This document shows positions 1 to 8,564 of a DNA stretch of 64,000 nucleotides, one piece after another (the stretch's first letter is position 1; the number at the start of each line of letters is the position of its first letter). Source of the stretch: Leucobacter weissii (lineage in GTDB: Bacteria > Actinomycetota > Actinomycetes > Actinomycetales > Microbacteriaceae); contig NZ_JAGDYM010000004.1 of NCBI RefSeq assembly GCF_017565745.1, positions 372,001-436,000 of the forward strand, read 5' to 3'. The notes below the pieces were generated by a model that had not been told where the DNA came from, did no database searches, and saw only the letters and a program-made list of their open reading frames with translations. The translations under genes and the position numbers were made by a program.

Positions 1-1775
1 GGAGCATCCAGCAGGCGATCGCCCTCGCCCTCGACGCCCTGGGACCCGTCGAGGATCCGCTCCCGGCGGAGCTCCTCCGGGACGAGGGCCTGCTGCCGCT
101 CAGCCGGGCGCTGGAGCTGATCCACCGGCCCGAGAACGCGGGCGACTGGCGCCGCGCCCAGGAGAGCCTCCGCTTCCGCGAGGCGTTCGAGCTGCAGCTC
201 GCGCTGCTGCACCGGAGGCGGGGGCTCGGGGCGGCCCCCGCCGCCCCGCGACCGCCGGTTGAGGGCGAGGGCGGCCTGCTCGCGGCGTTCGACCGGGCGC
301 TCCCGTTCGCTCTGACGAACGATCAGCGCCGTGCCGCCGAGACGATCTCCGCGGAGCTCGCCCGGCCCCATCCGATGCACCGGCTGCTGCAGGGAGAAGT
401 GGGCTCGGGAAAGACGGTGGTCGCGCTGCGCGCCATGATCCAGGTCGCCGAGAGCCCGGCTGAGACGGAGGCGGGCGCCGCACCGGGCGACGGACAGAGC
501 GCGCTGCTCGCCCCGACCGAGGTGCTCGCGGCCCAGCACTTCCGCAGCGTCGTCGACGCGCTGGGCCCCGAGCTCGTCGAGCGCCTGCAGCCGGTGCTCA
601 TCACCAGCAGCATGCCGGCCGCGGAGAAGCGCCGAGCGCTTCTCGCGGTCGCCGGCGGCGGCGCGCGCATCGTCATCGGCACGCACGCACTGCTGAGCGA
701 CAACGTGGCCTTCTACGACCTGGGCCTCGCGGTGATCGACGAGCAGCACCGCTTCGGCGTGGAACAGAGAGACGCGCTGCGACGGAAGGGCACGGTGCTG
801 GGGGCGGAGCCCGAAGAGGGCGACGCGAAGCGCGAGGCGCCGCGACGGAAGGGGGCGCAACCGCATCTGCTCGTCATGACGGCGACTCCGATCCCGCGCA
901 CCGTCGCCCTCACCGCGTTCGGCGATCTCGAGACGAGCGTGATCCGAGAGCTGCCGGCCGGGCGGCAGGGGATCGAGACGTTCGTCGTCCCGCTGCTCGA
1001 GCGGCCGAAGTGGGCCGAGCGCGCCTGGGTGCGAGCGCTCGAGGAGGTGGCCGCGGGCCGGCAGGTCTACGTGGTGTGCCCCGCGATCGCGCCCGGCGAG
1101 CGGGAGGAGGGCGAGCGCGAGGAGGGGGAGGCGACGGACGCCGAGGAGGGGGCTGCGCGGCCGCTCGCGAGCGTCGAGCAGACGTTCGCCGAGTTGAGCG
1201 GTCGCGCCGACTACGCCGGGATCGGCATCGCGAGCCTGACGGGGGCGATGCGGCCCGACGACAAGGACGCGACGATGCGGGCGTTCGCCGCGGGCGGCAT
1301 CGACGTGCTGGTCGCGACCACCGTTATCGAGGTCGGGGTCAACGTGCCCAACGCCTCCGTGATGATCGTGCGGGATGCCGACCGCTTCGGCATCTCCCAG
1401 CTGCACCAGCTGCGCGGCCGGGTCGGCCGGGGCGATCATCCGGGCCTCTGCCTGCTGCTCACCGCCGCCCCGACGGGCAGTGTCGCCCGTGAGCGCTTGG
1501 AGGCCGTCGCAGCCACCCTCGACGGCTTCGAACTGGCGGAGAAGGACCTGGAGCTGCGGCGCGAGGGGGACATCCTGGGCACGGCGCAGTCCGGCGGGCG
1601 CAGCGCGCTGCGACTGCTGCGGGTGACCGAGCACGGCGAGCTCATCGATCATGCCCGTTCGGTGGCGGAGTCGCTGCTGGAGCGGGATCCCGAGCTGATG
1701 TCGGCACCCGGGCTCGCGGAAGTGCTCGAGCGTGAGGCGCAGCAGCGCCGTCTCGATAATCTCGCGAAGTCGTAG
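1..1775 (+). CDS. recG: ATP-dependent DNA helicase RecG (5' end outside window)
   Basis: RecG unwinds and regresses stalled replication forks and branch-migrates Holliday junctions. The reading frame is open from base 3, so the start codon and the N-terminal wedge domain lie upstream; about 590 codons are visible. Superfamily 2 helicase motifs appear in order: Walker A GEVGSGKT, the motif Ia segment LLAPTEVLAAQHF, an atypical Walker B reading IDEQHRFG (RecG carries DEQHRFG rather than DEAD), MTATPIPRT, then ATTVIEVGVNVPNA and the motif VI stretch QLRGRVGRG. The C-terminal RecG segment (ELRREGDILGTAQSG) is intact. Two acidic, Glu-rich insertions near 810 and 1105 are likely surface loops. The gene precedes coaD, a common arrangement in Microbacteriaceae. 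Confidence 0.96.
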   Translation, partial: SIQQAIALALDALGPVEDPLPAELLRDEGLLPLSRALELIHRPENAGDWRRAQESLRFREAFELQLALLHRRRGLGAAPAAPRPPVEGEGGLLAAFDRALPFALTNDQRRAAETISAELARPHPMHRLLQGEVGSGKTVVALRAMIQVAESPAETEAGAAPGDGQSALLAPTEVLAAQHFRSVVDALGPELVERLQPVLITSSMPAAEKRRALLAVAGGGARIVIGTHALLSDNVAFYDLGLAVIDEQHRFGVEQRDALRRKGTVLGAEPEEGDAKREAPRRKGAQPHLLVMTATPIPRTVALTAFGDLETSVIRELPAGRQGIETFVVPLLERPKWAERAWVRALEEVAAGRQVYVVCPAIAPGEREEGEREEGEATDAEEGAARPLASVEQTFAELSGRADYAGIGIASLTGAMRPDDKDATMRAFAAGGIDVLVATTVIEVGVNVPNASVMIVRDADRFGISQLHQLRGRVGRGDHPGLCLLLTAAPTGSVARERLEAVAATLDGFELAEKDLELRREGDILGTAQSGGRSALRLLRVTEHGELIDHARSVAESLLERDPELMSAPGLAEVLEREAQQRRLDNLAKS

Positions 1776-1872
1776 GAGGAGCGGGGGCGCGCATCCCGTC
1801 GCTCCGGCCGTGGTCGCGGGGCGACGCGCGCGAGGGGGCGTCGCGCCGCGTTCGAATCCGTGCGACGTGCCG

Positions 1873-1884
1873 TAGAATCGGAGT
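1873..1884 (+). promoter_or_regulatory. -10 box of a leaderless coaD promoter
   Basis: TAGAAT at 1873-1878 is followed by six bases and then the ATG of coaD at 1885. With a start site about 7 bases after the -10, transcription would begin at the A of the start codon. No Shine-Dalgarno sequence fits in the remaining space. Confidence 0.6.
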
Positions 1885-2379
1885 ATGAGCACCATCGCCG
1901 TCGTGCCCGGTTCGTTCGACCCCGTCACGCTGGGGCATCTCGACGTGATCCGCCGCGCCGCGAGCATCTTCGACGAGGTGCACGTGCTGGTGGTCCACAA
2001 CCCAGACAAGAACGCCATGCTGCCGATCTCGGAGCGGGTGAGCCTGCTGCAGCGCTCCATCGACGAGGACGCCCAGACGCACGCGAACGTCACGGTCGCC
2101 TCCTGGTCGGTCGGGCTGCTCGTCGACTACTGCACCGAGGTGGGTGCGAGCGTGCTGGTCAAGGGGATCCGCTCGCAGATCGATATCGCCTACGAGACGC
2201 CGATGGTGCTGATGAACCGCAGCCTCGCGAACGTCGAGACGGTCTTCCTGCTGCCGGAGCCCGGCCACGCGCACGTGTCGAGCTCCCTGGTGCGTCAGGT
2301 GGCGGCCCTCGGCGGGGATGTGAGCGATTACGTGCCGCCGGCGGTGGCCAGGTACCTCGACTCCACCCGGCCCGCGTGA
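1885..2379 (+). CDS. coaD: phosphopantetheine adenylyltransferase
   Basis: CoaD transfers AMP from ATP to 4'-phosphopantetheine, giving dephospho-CoA in the penultimate step of CoA synthesis. The 164-residue protein has the usual family length. It starts with the nucleotidyltransferase signature [11 protein letters not shown] (residues 8-18, with the T-x-G-H form of the ATP-binding motif) and ends with the ISSS-type motif, here HVSSSLVRQ, near residue 131. The central substrate region [12 protein letters not shown] is intact. The ATG at 1885 is supported by the -10 box directly upstream and by the conserved beta strand that begins at residue 3. Confidence 0.96.
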   Translation: MSTIAVVPGSFDPVTLGHLDVIRRAASIFDEVHVLVVHNPDKNAMLPISERVSLLQRSIDEDAQTHANVTVASWSVGLLVDYCTEVGASVLVKGIRSQIDIAYETPMVLMNRSLANVETVFLLPEPGHAHVSSSLVRQVAALGGDVSDYVPPAVARYLDSTRPA

Positions 2380-2395
2380 CGGAGGCGGGAGCGGT

Positions 2396-3367
2396 ATGGC
2401 GGCGTGGAAGGCGCAGAAGGTGAGCGGTGAGCCGCGGGTGGCGGTCTACTTCGATTTCGACAACATCGTCATCTCCCGCTTCGACCAGCGGTTCGGGCGC
2501 AGCGCCTTCGCGCGCGATGTGCGGGGCTCCGGGCGATCCGAGCCGCTGAGCGAGGAGGCCCTGAAGCGCTTGGATGAAGCGCGGGTGAGCGTCAACGCGG
2601 TGCTCGACTACGCGGCCACCTTCGGCACCCTCGCCGTCTGCAGGGCCTATGCCGATTGGTCGCACCCGGTCAACGCCGCCTACCGCGACGATCTGACCGC
2701 CCGCGCGGCGGATCTGGTGCAGATGTTCCCGCTCAGCGTCCGGCGCAAGAACGGCGCCGACATCCGGCTGGCGGTCGACGCGATGGAGGATCTGTTCCTG
2801 CTCGACGACGTGACCCACGTGGTGATCGTCGCGGGCGACTCCGACTTCGTGCCGCTGGTGCAGAAGGTGCGGCGGCTCGGGCGCTACGTCGTCGGCATCG
2901 GTGTGGCGGGCGGGACGAGCCGCGTGCTCGCGGGAGCCTGCGACGAATACGCGGACTACGATGCGCTGCTGACCGACGACGAGGCGGAGGAGGACGAGCG
3001 GATCGAGGCGCTCGCGCCCCCGGCGGCGGCCGGTACGGCGGTCGGCCGGAATCCGTTCGGCGGCGATCCGCTCGGCGGTCTGCAGAGGGAGGCCGCCGCT
3101 CCGGACGCCGAGGTCGGGCCCGAGGTGCCCCGCCGCCGTCCGGGACCGCTGCTGCGCAAGGCGCTGGTGCTCCTGGAGACCAAGACCGACGAGGAATGGC
3201 AGGATGCGTCCGCCGTGAAGAATCAGATGCTCCGCATGGACCCCTCGTTCCAGGAGCGCGAGCACGGCTTCCCGACGTTCTCCGCGTTCGTGAAAGCCTA
3301 TCCCGGAGTCGCCGAGCTCGACGAGAGCGGGCACAACCGCATCCGCCGCCGCCCGGGGTCCCACTGA
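2396..3367 (+). CDS. NYN domain (PIN-like) protein with C-terminal LOTUS/OST-HTH-like domain
   Basis: This 323-residue protein has an N-terminal NYN nuclease-like domain (about residues 15-180). Its acidic residues are all present: FDFDNIV near residue 20, NGADIRLAVDAMEDL near 120, and AGDSDFVPLV near 145. These residues bind metal in RNA-cleaving NYN proteins such as LabA and the MARF1 relatives. A Pro/Ala/Gly-rich linker (about 200-250) joins it to a winged-helix-like tail (about 253-320, LLRKALVLLE onward) that resembles an OST-HTH/LOTUS RNA-binding module. A role in RNA turnover is inferred; the substrate is unknown. The ATG at 2396 has a GGCGGGAG-type ribosome site and lies 16 bases after coaD. 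Confidence 0.85.
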   Translation: MAAWKAQKVSGEPRVAVYFDFDNIVISRFDQRFGRSAFARDVRGSGRSEPLSEEALKRLDEARVSVNAVLDYAATFGTLAVCRAYADWSHPVNAAYRDDLTARAADLVQMFPLSVRRKNGADIRLAVDAMEDLFLLDDVTHVVIVAGDSDFVPLVQKVRRLGRYVVGIGVAGGTSRVLAGACDEYADYDALLTDDEAEEDERIEALAPPAAAGTAVGRNPFGGDPLGGLQREAAAPDAEVGPEVPRRRPGPLLRKALVLLETKTDEEWQDASAVKNQMLRMDPSFQEREHGFPTFSAFVKAYPGVAELDESGHNRIRRRPGSH

Positions 3368-3397
3368 GCGCCGAGGCGACTCGCAGCCCGGAGCGGG

Positions 3398-3409
3398 TAG
3401 GCTGATGCG
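3398..3409 (+). promoter_or_regulatory. -10 box of a leaderless DUF177-rpmF promoter
   Basis: TAGGCT at 3398-3403 plus a six-base gap precedes the GTG at 3410. The arrangement supports the GTG as start and predicts a leaderless mRNA covering the DUF177 and rpmF genes. Confidence 0.6.
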
Positions 3410-3958
3410 GTGACCAGCAGCCGCGTGTACGAAGAGAACGTCCGGGAGATCGTCGATCGCCCGGGCGAGATGCGGGAGCGCGCGCGTCGTCTCCAGGCGG
3501 TCGAGGCGTTCGGCGAGTCTCTGGCGACCGTCCGGGCGGGCGAGGACATCGATCTCGACGTGCGCCTCGAATCGGTGCACGAGGGGATCCTCGTGTCGGC
3601 CCTCGCGCGCACGACGATGCACGCCCAGTGCGGGCGGTGCCTCACCGAGTTCTCCGAGCCGTTCGAGGTCGAATTCCAGGAGCTTTTCGCGTATACTCCT
3701 TCGGAGGCCGACGAGTACGGGGTTCACGGTGATCACGTGAATCTTGAACCCCCGCTCCGAGACGCGGTTGTGCTCGCACTGCCGTTCCAGCCTGTGTGCC
3801 GTCCAGATTGCCCGGGACTCGACCCCGAGACCGGCGAGCTGCGCGATGCCCGGACTGCAGCCGAGTCCGTCCCGGTGGATCCGCGGTGGGCTGCGCTGGC
3901 CGGACTGCTGGCCGAAGAGACAGACGCGGATCGGAAATCCGATCCTGAGAGCAAGTAG
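3410..3958 (+). CDS. DUF177 (YceD-family) protein, 23S rRNA accumulation factor
   Basis: The 182-residue protein matches the DUF177/YceD family, which is encoded next to rpmF in most bacteria and is linked to 23S rRNA accumulation and L32 expression. The diagnostic features are the CGRCLTEF motif near residue 68, then FQELF, and a second cysteine pair CRPDC near residue 130. The four cysteines suggest metal binding, which is inference. The gap of 11 bases to rpmF carries the rpmF ribosome site, so the two are co-transcribed. Start is GTG, supported by the -10 box six bases upstream. Confidence 0.93.
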   Translation: MTSSRVYEENVREIVDRPGEMRERARRLQAVEAFGESLATVRAGEDIDLDVRLESVHEGILVSALARTTMHAQCGRCLTEFSEPFEVEFQELFAYTPSEADEYGVHGDHVNLEPPLRDAVVLALPFQPVCRPDCPGLDPETGELRDARTAAESVPVDPRWAALAGLLAEETDADRKSDPESK

Positions 3959-3969
3959 GAGAGATCATC

Positions 3970-4173
3970 ATGGCTGTTCCCAAGCGCAAGATGTCGCGTT
4001 CGAACACCCGTCACCGCCGCTCGGCGTGGAAGGCCGAAGCGCCCAAGCTGGTGAAGACCGTCGAGAACGGCCGCACCGTCTACAGCCTGCCGCACCGTGC
4101 GCGCGTGGTCGAGGATTCGCAGGGCACCCCCCTCTTCCTCGAGTACAAGGGCCGCAAGGTCGCCGACGTCTGA
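3970..4173 (+). CDS. rpmF: 50S ribosomal protein L32
   Basis: L32 is a small basic protein of the large ribosomal subunit. The 67-residue product begins [17 protein letters not shown], the canonical L32 opening, and is followed by the actinobacterial tail FLEYKGRKV. It has no cysteines, so it is the zinc-free (C-minus) paralogue type. The ribosome site AGGAGAG lies eight bases before the ATG. It follows DUF177 as usual and is followed by a strong hairpin. Confidence 0.97.
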   Translation: MAVPKRKMSRSNTRHRRSAWKAEAPKLVKTVENGRTVYSLPHRARVVEDSQGTPLFLEYKGRKVADV

Positions 4174-4182
4174 ATTCATGGC

Positions 4183-4202
4183 ACAACACGCGAGCGTGTT
4201 GT
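4183..4202 (+). terminator. hairpin after rpmF
   Basis: ACAACACGC and GCGTGTTGT form a perfect 9-bp stem around a two-base centre ten bases after the rpmF stop. No T-run follows, as is common for actinobacterial terminators. It separates rpmF from the rnc promoter. Confidence 0.5.
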
Positions 4203-4253
4203 CGCGAACCTATGCACAGCGCTCGAGGGGCGTTGTCGCGCGGAAGTTTTGAG

Positions 4254-4259
4254 TAGCAT
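4254..4259 (+). promoter_or_regulatory. candidate -10 box for rnc
   Basis: TAGCAT lies 22 bases before the earliest rnc start (4281) and just after the rpmF hairpin, so rnc-mutM probably has its own transcription start near 4266. Confidence 0.4.
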
Positions 4260-4280
4260 TCCGGGCGGGGTTCGGGTGGC

Positions 4281-5039
4281 TTGGTGAACGCCGGCTTGAC
4301 TGGAATGATGACGCAGAACGACGAGACGCCGCCGGAGGCCCCCGAGGGGGAGTCCGGCGGCTTTCTCGCGCCCTTCGGCGTGAAGGTCGATCCCGAACTG
4401 CTCGAACTCGCCCTGACCCACCGCTCCTGGGCGTTCGAGCACGGCGGGGCACCGCACAACGAGCGCCTCGAGTTCCTGGGGGATTCGATCCTCGGCCAGG
4501 CGGTCACCGTGAAGCTCTTCCTCGACTACCCCGAACTCGACGAGGGCGCACTCGCCAAGCGCCGGGCAGCGCTCGTGTCCAGCGTCGCGCTGGCCGAGGT
4601 GGCTCGCGCCATCGACCTCGGGGCGCAACTGCGCCTCGGCGTCGGCGAGGAGCGCAGCGGAGGGCGCGGCAAGGACAGCATCCTGGCGGATGCCGTCGAG
4701 GCGGTGATCGGTGCGGTGTTCCTCTCGACCGGGCCTCGGACCGCCGAGTCGTTCGTCCTGCGACTGGTCGCGCCCCTGATCGCCGACCCGGAGCGGTTCA
4801 CCATCGCCCTGGATCCGAAGACGACGCTGCAGGAGCGGGCCGCGGCCCTCGGCCTGCCGCATCCCAGCTACGAGACCAGCGGCGAGGGCCCCGATCACGA
4901 CCGGCTCTACACCGCGAGGGTGTCCCTCGACGGTGTCGACGGCATCGGCACCGGCACCAGCAAGAAGGCCGCGGAACTCGCGGCCGCCCGCGACGCGGTC
5001 GCCCGGCTCGAACTCCGGGCCGCCGAGTCGCGCGACTGA
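4281..5039 (+). CDS. rnc: ribonuclease III
   Basis: RNase III cleaves double-stranded RNA and processes rRNA precursors. The catalytic domain (about residues 25-160) carries the signature NERLEFLGDS and the second acidic motif ADAVEAVIGAVF. A double-stranded RNA-binding domain follows (about 170-245), ending GTSKKAAELAAARDAV. The extent from 4281 uses a TTG start; the GTG at 4284 and the ATGs at 4305 and 4308 are in frame and equally possible, because the conserved fold only begins near residue 25 and no clear ribosome site separates them. mutM starts 18 bases later, a typical rnc-mutM pair. Confidence 0.95.
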   Translation: MVNAGLTGMMTQNDETPPEAPEGESGGFLAPFGVKVDPELLELALTHRSWAFEHGGAPHNERLEFLGDSILGQAVTVKLFLDYPELDEGALAKRRAALVSSVALAEVARAIDLGAQLRLGVGEERSGGRGKDSILADAVEAVIGAVFLSTGPRTAESFVLRLVAPLIADPERFTIALDPKTTLQERAAALGLPHPSYETSGEGPDHDRLYTARVSLDGVDGIGTGTSKKAAELAAARDAVARLELRAAESRD

Positions 5040-5057
5040 CGCGGGTCGGGCGGAACG

Positions 5058-6029
5058 ATGCCGGAACTCCCGGAGGTCGAGGTCGTGCGATCCGGTCTCG
5101 CGCCGGCGGTAACGGGGGCGCGGGTCCTCTCGGTCGAGGTGAGGGATCCGCGCGCGCTCAAGCGGCACATTCCGCAGGAGGGCGATGACGGTCTCGGCGG
5201 ACACGGGGTCACGCTCGCCGGCGAGGCCGCCGCGATGCGGATCGCCGATTTCGAGCGCCGGCTCACCGGAGCGCTGCTGGGCGCGCCCGAGCGCCGCGGC
5301 AAGTTCCTCTGGGTGCCGCACACGGCGTCGGCCTCCGGCGCGTCGGCGCCGAGGCAGGCGCTGCTCGCGCACCTGGGCATGAGCGGTCAGCTTCTGCTGC
5401 GCGCCCTGGACGCGCCCGACGACCGGCACGTGCGGATCCGGATCTGGATCGCTCATCCGTCGCACGGCGAGTTGCGGATCGACTTCGCCGACCAGCGCCT
5501 GTTCGGTTCGCTCGCGCTCGATCGCCTGACGGCCGCCCCCGATGCCTCCGGCGCCGTCGATCCGGCCGACCGCATCCCGTCGCAGGCGGTGCACATCGCG
5601 CGCGACCCGGTGGACCCCGGGTTCGACGATGCGGGCTTCGTCGCCGAGCTGCGCCGCCGTCGCACCGCCGTGAAGCGGGCGCTGCTGGACCAGACCCTGA
5701 TCAGCGGAGTCGGCAACATCTACGCCGACGAGGCGCTGTGGCGGACGCGGGTGCACCCCGAGACCCCGGGACATCGCATCGGCGCGCTCCGCGCCGCCGA
5801 GTTGCTGGCCCAGGTGCGCGCCGTGTTCGCGCAGGCGCTCGCGGAGGGCGGCACGAGCTTCGACGCGCAGTACGTCAACGTCAACGGGCAGGCCGGGTAC
5901 TTCGCGCATTCGCTGAACGCCTACGGGCGCACGGGGGAGCCGTGCCGCCGTTGCGGAGAGCCGCTGCGCCGCATGGCGATCGGCGGGCGGTCGAGCCATT
6001 TCTGCCCTCGGTGCCAGCGGCGGCGGTGA
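5058..6029 (+). CDS. mutM: formamidopyrimidine-DNA glycosylase (Fpg)
   Basis: MutM removes 8-oxoguanine and formamidopyrimidines and nicks the abasic site. After Met removal the catalytic N-terminal proline lies in [11 protein letters not shown]. The beta-hairpin lysine is in RRGKFLWV, the helix-two-turn-helix includes [15 protein letters not shown], and the C-terminal zinc finger [10 protein letters not shown] to HFCPRCQ is complete with four cysteines. At 323 residues it is longer than typical bacterial Fpg (about 270-290) because of two loops, near residues 35-60 and 165-180. Follows rnc by 18 bases. Confidence 0.96.
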   Translation: MPELPEVEVVRSGLAPAVTGARVLSVEVRDPRALKRHIPQEGDDGLGGHGVTLAGEAAAMRIADFERRLTGALLGAPERRGKFLWVPHTASASGASAPRQALLAHLGMSGQLLLRALDAPDDRHVRIRIWIAHPSHGELRIDFADQRLFGSLALDRLTAAPDASGAVDPADRIPSQAVHIARDPVDPGFDDAGFVAELRRRRTAVKRALLDQTLISGVGNIYADEALWRTRVHPETPGHRIGALRAAELLAQVRAVFAQALAEGGTSFDAQYVNVNGQAGYFAHSLNAYGRTGEPCRRCGEPLRRMAIGGRSSHFCPRCQRRR

Positions 6030-6047
6030 GTCTGCGATACTGATGGG

Positions 6048-6620
6048 ATGAGGGTCACGGTGAGGTCGGCGACCGCGTTCGCGGACGTCGCCGCGCTCGT
6101 CGGGCCGAAGAAGCCGACCTCGAACGTCTGCTTCTGCTTGAGCTATCGCATCGGCAGCAAGGAGAACACCGCGCTGCGCGGTTCCGCTCGAGCCGATCGC
6201 GTCAGAGAACTGTGCGCGCAGGATCCTCCGCCGGGAGTGATCGCCTACCTCGAGGACGAGCCGGTCGGTTGGGCCGCCGTGCACCCGAGGAGCGGGACGA
6301 GCTTCGCGCGCAGCCGCCTCATCCCGCACGTCGACGAACTCGACGTCTGGTCGCTCTGGTGCTTCCGCGTGCGGCCCGGCTTCCGCAAGCAGGGGATCAT
6401 GCACGACCTGATCGCGGGCGCCGTCGCGCACGCCCGAGCCTCCGGCGCGCCCGCCGTCGAAGGGTATCCGGTGGACAACCGCGGCGAGCGCGTCAACCAG
6501 ACGATGGCCTACGTCGGCACGCGGAGCCTGTTCGAGGAGTGCGGGTTCTCGAAGGCCGCCGACACCGGGTCGGTGCTCGACGGATTCCCGCGGGTGCTGA
6601 TGCGGAGAGCCCTCGGCTGA
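6048..6620 (+). CDS. GNAT-family N-acetyltransferase
   Basis: The 190-residue protein has the GNAT core: a central strand WSLWCFRVRPGFRKQGI (near 100-115) that includes the acetyl-CoA-binding R/Q-x-x-G region, then a helix and a terminal strand ending near FPRVLMRR. It has an unusual cysteine-rich stretch NVCFCLSY near residue 28. The acetyl acceptor cannot be told from sequence. A GATACT hexamer ends six bases before the ATG, so it may have its own leaderless transcript although it follows mutM by only 18 bases. Confidence 0.85.
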   Translation: MRVTVRSATAFADVAALVGPKKPTSNVCFCLSYRIGSKENTALRGSARADRVRELCAQDPPPGVIAYLEDEPVGWAAVHPRSGTSFARSRLIPHVDELDVWSLWCFRVRPGFRKQGIMHDLIAGAVAHARASGAPAVEGYPVDNRGERVNQTMAYVGTRSLFEECGFSKAADTGSVLDGFPRVLMRRALG

Positions 6621-6669
6621 GCGGCCCGGGCGGATTCCCTTCGCGCAGGAGATCTCCGCGGACGCGTCG

Positions 6670-6972
6670 TCACGCCCGCAACGGCGAGCCGACGACCTCG
6701 AAGCGCTCGCCGCCCATCTCGCCGGAGAGCAGGGGCATCGCCTCGGCGATCGCCGAGCGCACGCTCTCGAGCTGCAGCGATGCGCGGTGGGCCTCCGCGG
6801 ACTCCCACAGCTCGGCGACGAACACCGTGTCGGGGGCGTCCTCGTTGACCCCGACCTCGTAGAGCAGGCAGCCGGCCTCGGCGAGGTCGGCATTGAGCCG
6901 GGTGAGGATCGTCACGATCTCGTCCCGTCTGCCCGGAAGCGCGCCGAGGGTGCCCACGTTCGCAAAGGTCAT
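6670..6972 (-). CDS. antibiotic biosynthesis monooxygenase (ABM)-domain protein
   Basis: A 100-residue dimeric alpha-beta-barrel type protein. The ABM fold is suggested by LPGRRDEIVTILTRL, CLLYEVGVNEDAPDTVFVAELWES and the closing H-x-x-S-L segment (HRASLQLESV). Family members are small oxygenases of quinones, heme or polyketides, or YgiN-like quinone-handling proteins; the substrate here is unknown. The start MTFANVGTL at 6972 is chosen because a TAGACT -10 box ends seven bases upstream; 38 extra in-frame upstream codons lack family similarity. Confidence 0.82.
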   Translation of the reverse strand: MTFANVGTLGALPGRRDEIVTILTRLNADLAEAGCLLYEVGVNEDAPDTVFVAELWESAEAHRASLQLESVRSAIAEAMPLLSGEMGGERFEVVGSPLRA

Positions 6973-6985
6973 GTGCGAGAGTCTA
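6973..6985 (-). promoter_or_regulatory. -10 box of a leaderless ABM-gene promoter
   Basis: On the - strand TAGACT (6985-6980) and a seven-base gap precede the ATG at 6972. Confidence 0.55.
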
Positions 6986-7094
6986 TACACCTCGGATATG
7001 CCCTCGTCCTTCGGATCGCGTGACGCCGGGTCTCCTGGCAAGGCGGTGCCCGCCGCCGTTACGCGCCCGCCATCCCGTCGTAACACGTTCGCCC

Positions 7095-7106
7095 TAAACT
7101 GCCAGA
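7095..7106 (+). promoter_or_regulatory. -10 box of a leaderless thioesterase promoter
   Basis: TAAACT at 7095-7100 plus six bases precedes the GTG at 7107. Confidence 0.6.
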
Positions 7107-7577
7107 GTGAGCGAGAAGCACAGGGCGGACACGGGTGACGGCGAGAACAGCGGCAGGCGGGAGCGGGGGATCAACTTCTATTCCCGCAAGTGGGTGCGGC
7201 CCGAGGACCTGAACGCGAACGGCACGCTCTTCGGCGGCAGCCTGCTGCGCTGGATCGACGAGGAGGCCGCGATCTACGCCATCGTGCAGCTCGGCAACCA
7301 CCGTGTCGTCACGAAGTTCATCTCGGAGGTCAACTTCGAGGCGTCGGCGAGGCAGGGCGATCTGATCGAGATGGGGCTCGTGGCCACGCGGTTCGGGCGC
7401 ACCTCCCTCACGATGCGCGCGGAGGTGCGCAACATGATCACCCGGAAGACCATCCTCACGATCGAGCGCATGGTGTTCGTGAACCTCGGCGAGGACGGCG
7501 CCCCGGCCCCGCACGGCTACTCGACGATCACCTATGAGCGGGATCGTATGCCGACCATTCAGCCGGCCACCGAGTGA
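7107..7577 (+). CDS. acyl-CoA thioesterase, hotdog fold (YciA-like)
   Basis: The 156-residue protein is a single hotdog domain that hydrolyses acyl-CoA to free acid and CoA. The diagnostic segment NANGTLFGGSLLRWIDE (about residues 36-52) carries the catalytic Asn/Gly-rich loop and the Asp at the start of the hot-dog helix, and FISEVNFEASARQGD follows as in YciA/ACOT proteins. Chain-length preference is unknown. The first 22 residues are polar and not part of the fold. The GTG start is set by the -10 box at 7095. Confidence 0.88.
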   Translation: MSEKHRADTGDGENSGRRERGINFYSRKWVRPEDLNANGTLFGGSLLRWIDEEAAIYAIVQLGNHRVVTKFISEVNFEASARQGDLIEMGLVATRFGRTSLTMRAEVRNMITRKTILTIERMVFVNLGEDGAPAPHGYSTITYERDRMPTIQPATE

Positions 7578-7605
7578 CGCGGGCCGGGTTCCGAGGCGCG
7601 TCGCG

Positions 7606-8283
7606 TCAGAGTGCGGTGCGTGCCGTCGGATCGCCGTCGAGCCTGGGCAGCTCGACGAGTTCGCCGCCCACCTGATCCAGGCACCAGCGCACCCGTGCCG
7701 CGAACAGTCCCAGTCCGCGAACGCTGAGCATGCCGTCGTGGGTGAGGAATGCCCGTCGCGGCGCCGCGTTCAGCACGAAGTCCATCACCTGGGCGATGCT
7801 GGACCACGGCGAGCCGATCGGCACGCCGAGCACCTCCGCCGCGAACGGCGGTCGCACCAGCGAATCCCCGCCCCAGGCGACGGTCTCGTTCACGCGCACG
7901 CCGATGTTGTCGATCACGGGGATGCTCGAGTGGAGGGGCTCGTGCCGGCCCCCGTAGAAGTCGAGCGAGAACGGTCCGGCCTGGATCCGTTCGCCCTCGC
8001 GCACGACGCGCACGTCTGCGATCCCCGCCGCGTCCAGCGCCGCGGCGGTGCTCCGGGTCGTGAAGACGGGCGCCCGCGGCGAGGCGACGCGCAACGCCGT
8101 GAGATGGGCCGGGGTCCAGTGGTCGGCATGCTCGTGGGTGATCACGATGCCGGCGATGGGCGTCGCGGCGGCGATGGACGCCGCGAGTTCGTCCGGAGAC
8201 GAGAAGTCGCCGGGATCGACGAACAGGGAGGCTTCGGAGTCCTCGACCACCAGGCCGGCGTGCGAGAGTCTGAAACAGCGCAT
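7606..8283 (-). CDS. MBL-fold metal-dependent hydrolase
   Basis: The 225-residue protein has the metallo-beta-lactamase fold: SHAGLVVEDSEASLFVDPG near the N-terminus, the metal motif THEHADHW (about residues 49-56), a later Asp in WGGDSLV, and His in FLTHDGML near 195. It resembles UlaG-like small hydrolases. The substrate is not identifiable. Start ATG at 8283 is supported by a TAGGAT box six bases upstream on the same strand. Confidence 0.85.
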   Translation of the reverse strand: MRCFRLSHAGLVVEDSEASLFVDPGDFSSPDELAASIAAATPIAGIVITHEHADHWTPAHLTALRVASPRAPVFTTRSTAAALDAAGIADVRVVREGERIQAGPFSLDFYGGRHEPLHSSIPVIDNIGVRVNETVAWGGDSLVRPPFAAEVLGVPIGSPWSSIAQVMDFVLNAAPRRAFLTHDGMLSVRGLGLFAARVRWCLDQVGGELVELPRLDGDPTARTAL

Positions 8284-8295
8284 GGGTCGATCCTA
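8284..8295 (-). promoter_or_regulatory. -10 box of a leaderless MBL-gene promoter
   Basis: On the - strand TAGGAT (8295-8290) and six bases precede the ATG at 8283. Confidence 0.55.
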
Positions 8296-8422
8296 CGCAG
8301 CCCCGCGGGTCGCCGGCATGCGGGCGCGGTTCCGCGGCCGCCCGATTTGGCGAGCCCGCGTGGTCTGTGCCAGAATAGACGGGTTGTCATCGTCCCGGCC
8401 GCGAAGCCGGGGCATTGCACAC

Positions 8423-8495
8423 GGCCCCATCGTATAGCGGCCTAGTACGCCGCCCTCTCACGGCGGTAACGCGGGTTCGAATCCCGCTGGGGTCA
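8423..8495 (+). tRNA. tRNA-Glu, anticodon CTC
   Basis: A full cloverleaf can be folded. The 7-bp acceptor stem GGCCCCA pairs with TGGGGTC with one G-T pair. The D arm follows, then anticodon stem CCGCC/GGCGG with loop CTCTCAC giving anticodon CTC. The T arm GCGGG-TTCGAAT-CCCGC is perfect. The discriminator is A and the 3' CCA is not encoded. It reads GAG, the dominant Glu codon in this GC-rich genome. Confidence 0.95.
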
Positions 8496-8500
8496 CGGAA

Positions 8501-8528
8501 GAGAGCCTCGTCATCCGACGGGGCTCTC
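8501..8528 (+). terminator. hairpin after tRNA-Glu
   Basis: A 12-bp stem (GAGAGCCTCGTC with GACGGGGCTCTC, one G-T pair) around the loop ATCC begins five bases after the tRNA. It probably terminates or protects the tRNA precursor; no T-run follows. Confidence 0.6.
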
Positions 8529-8564
8529 GACGTATCTTCGCGAGAACACCGACGAAGGCGAGAG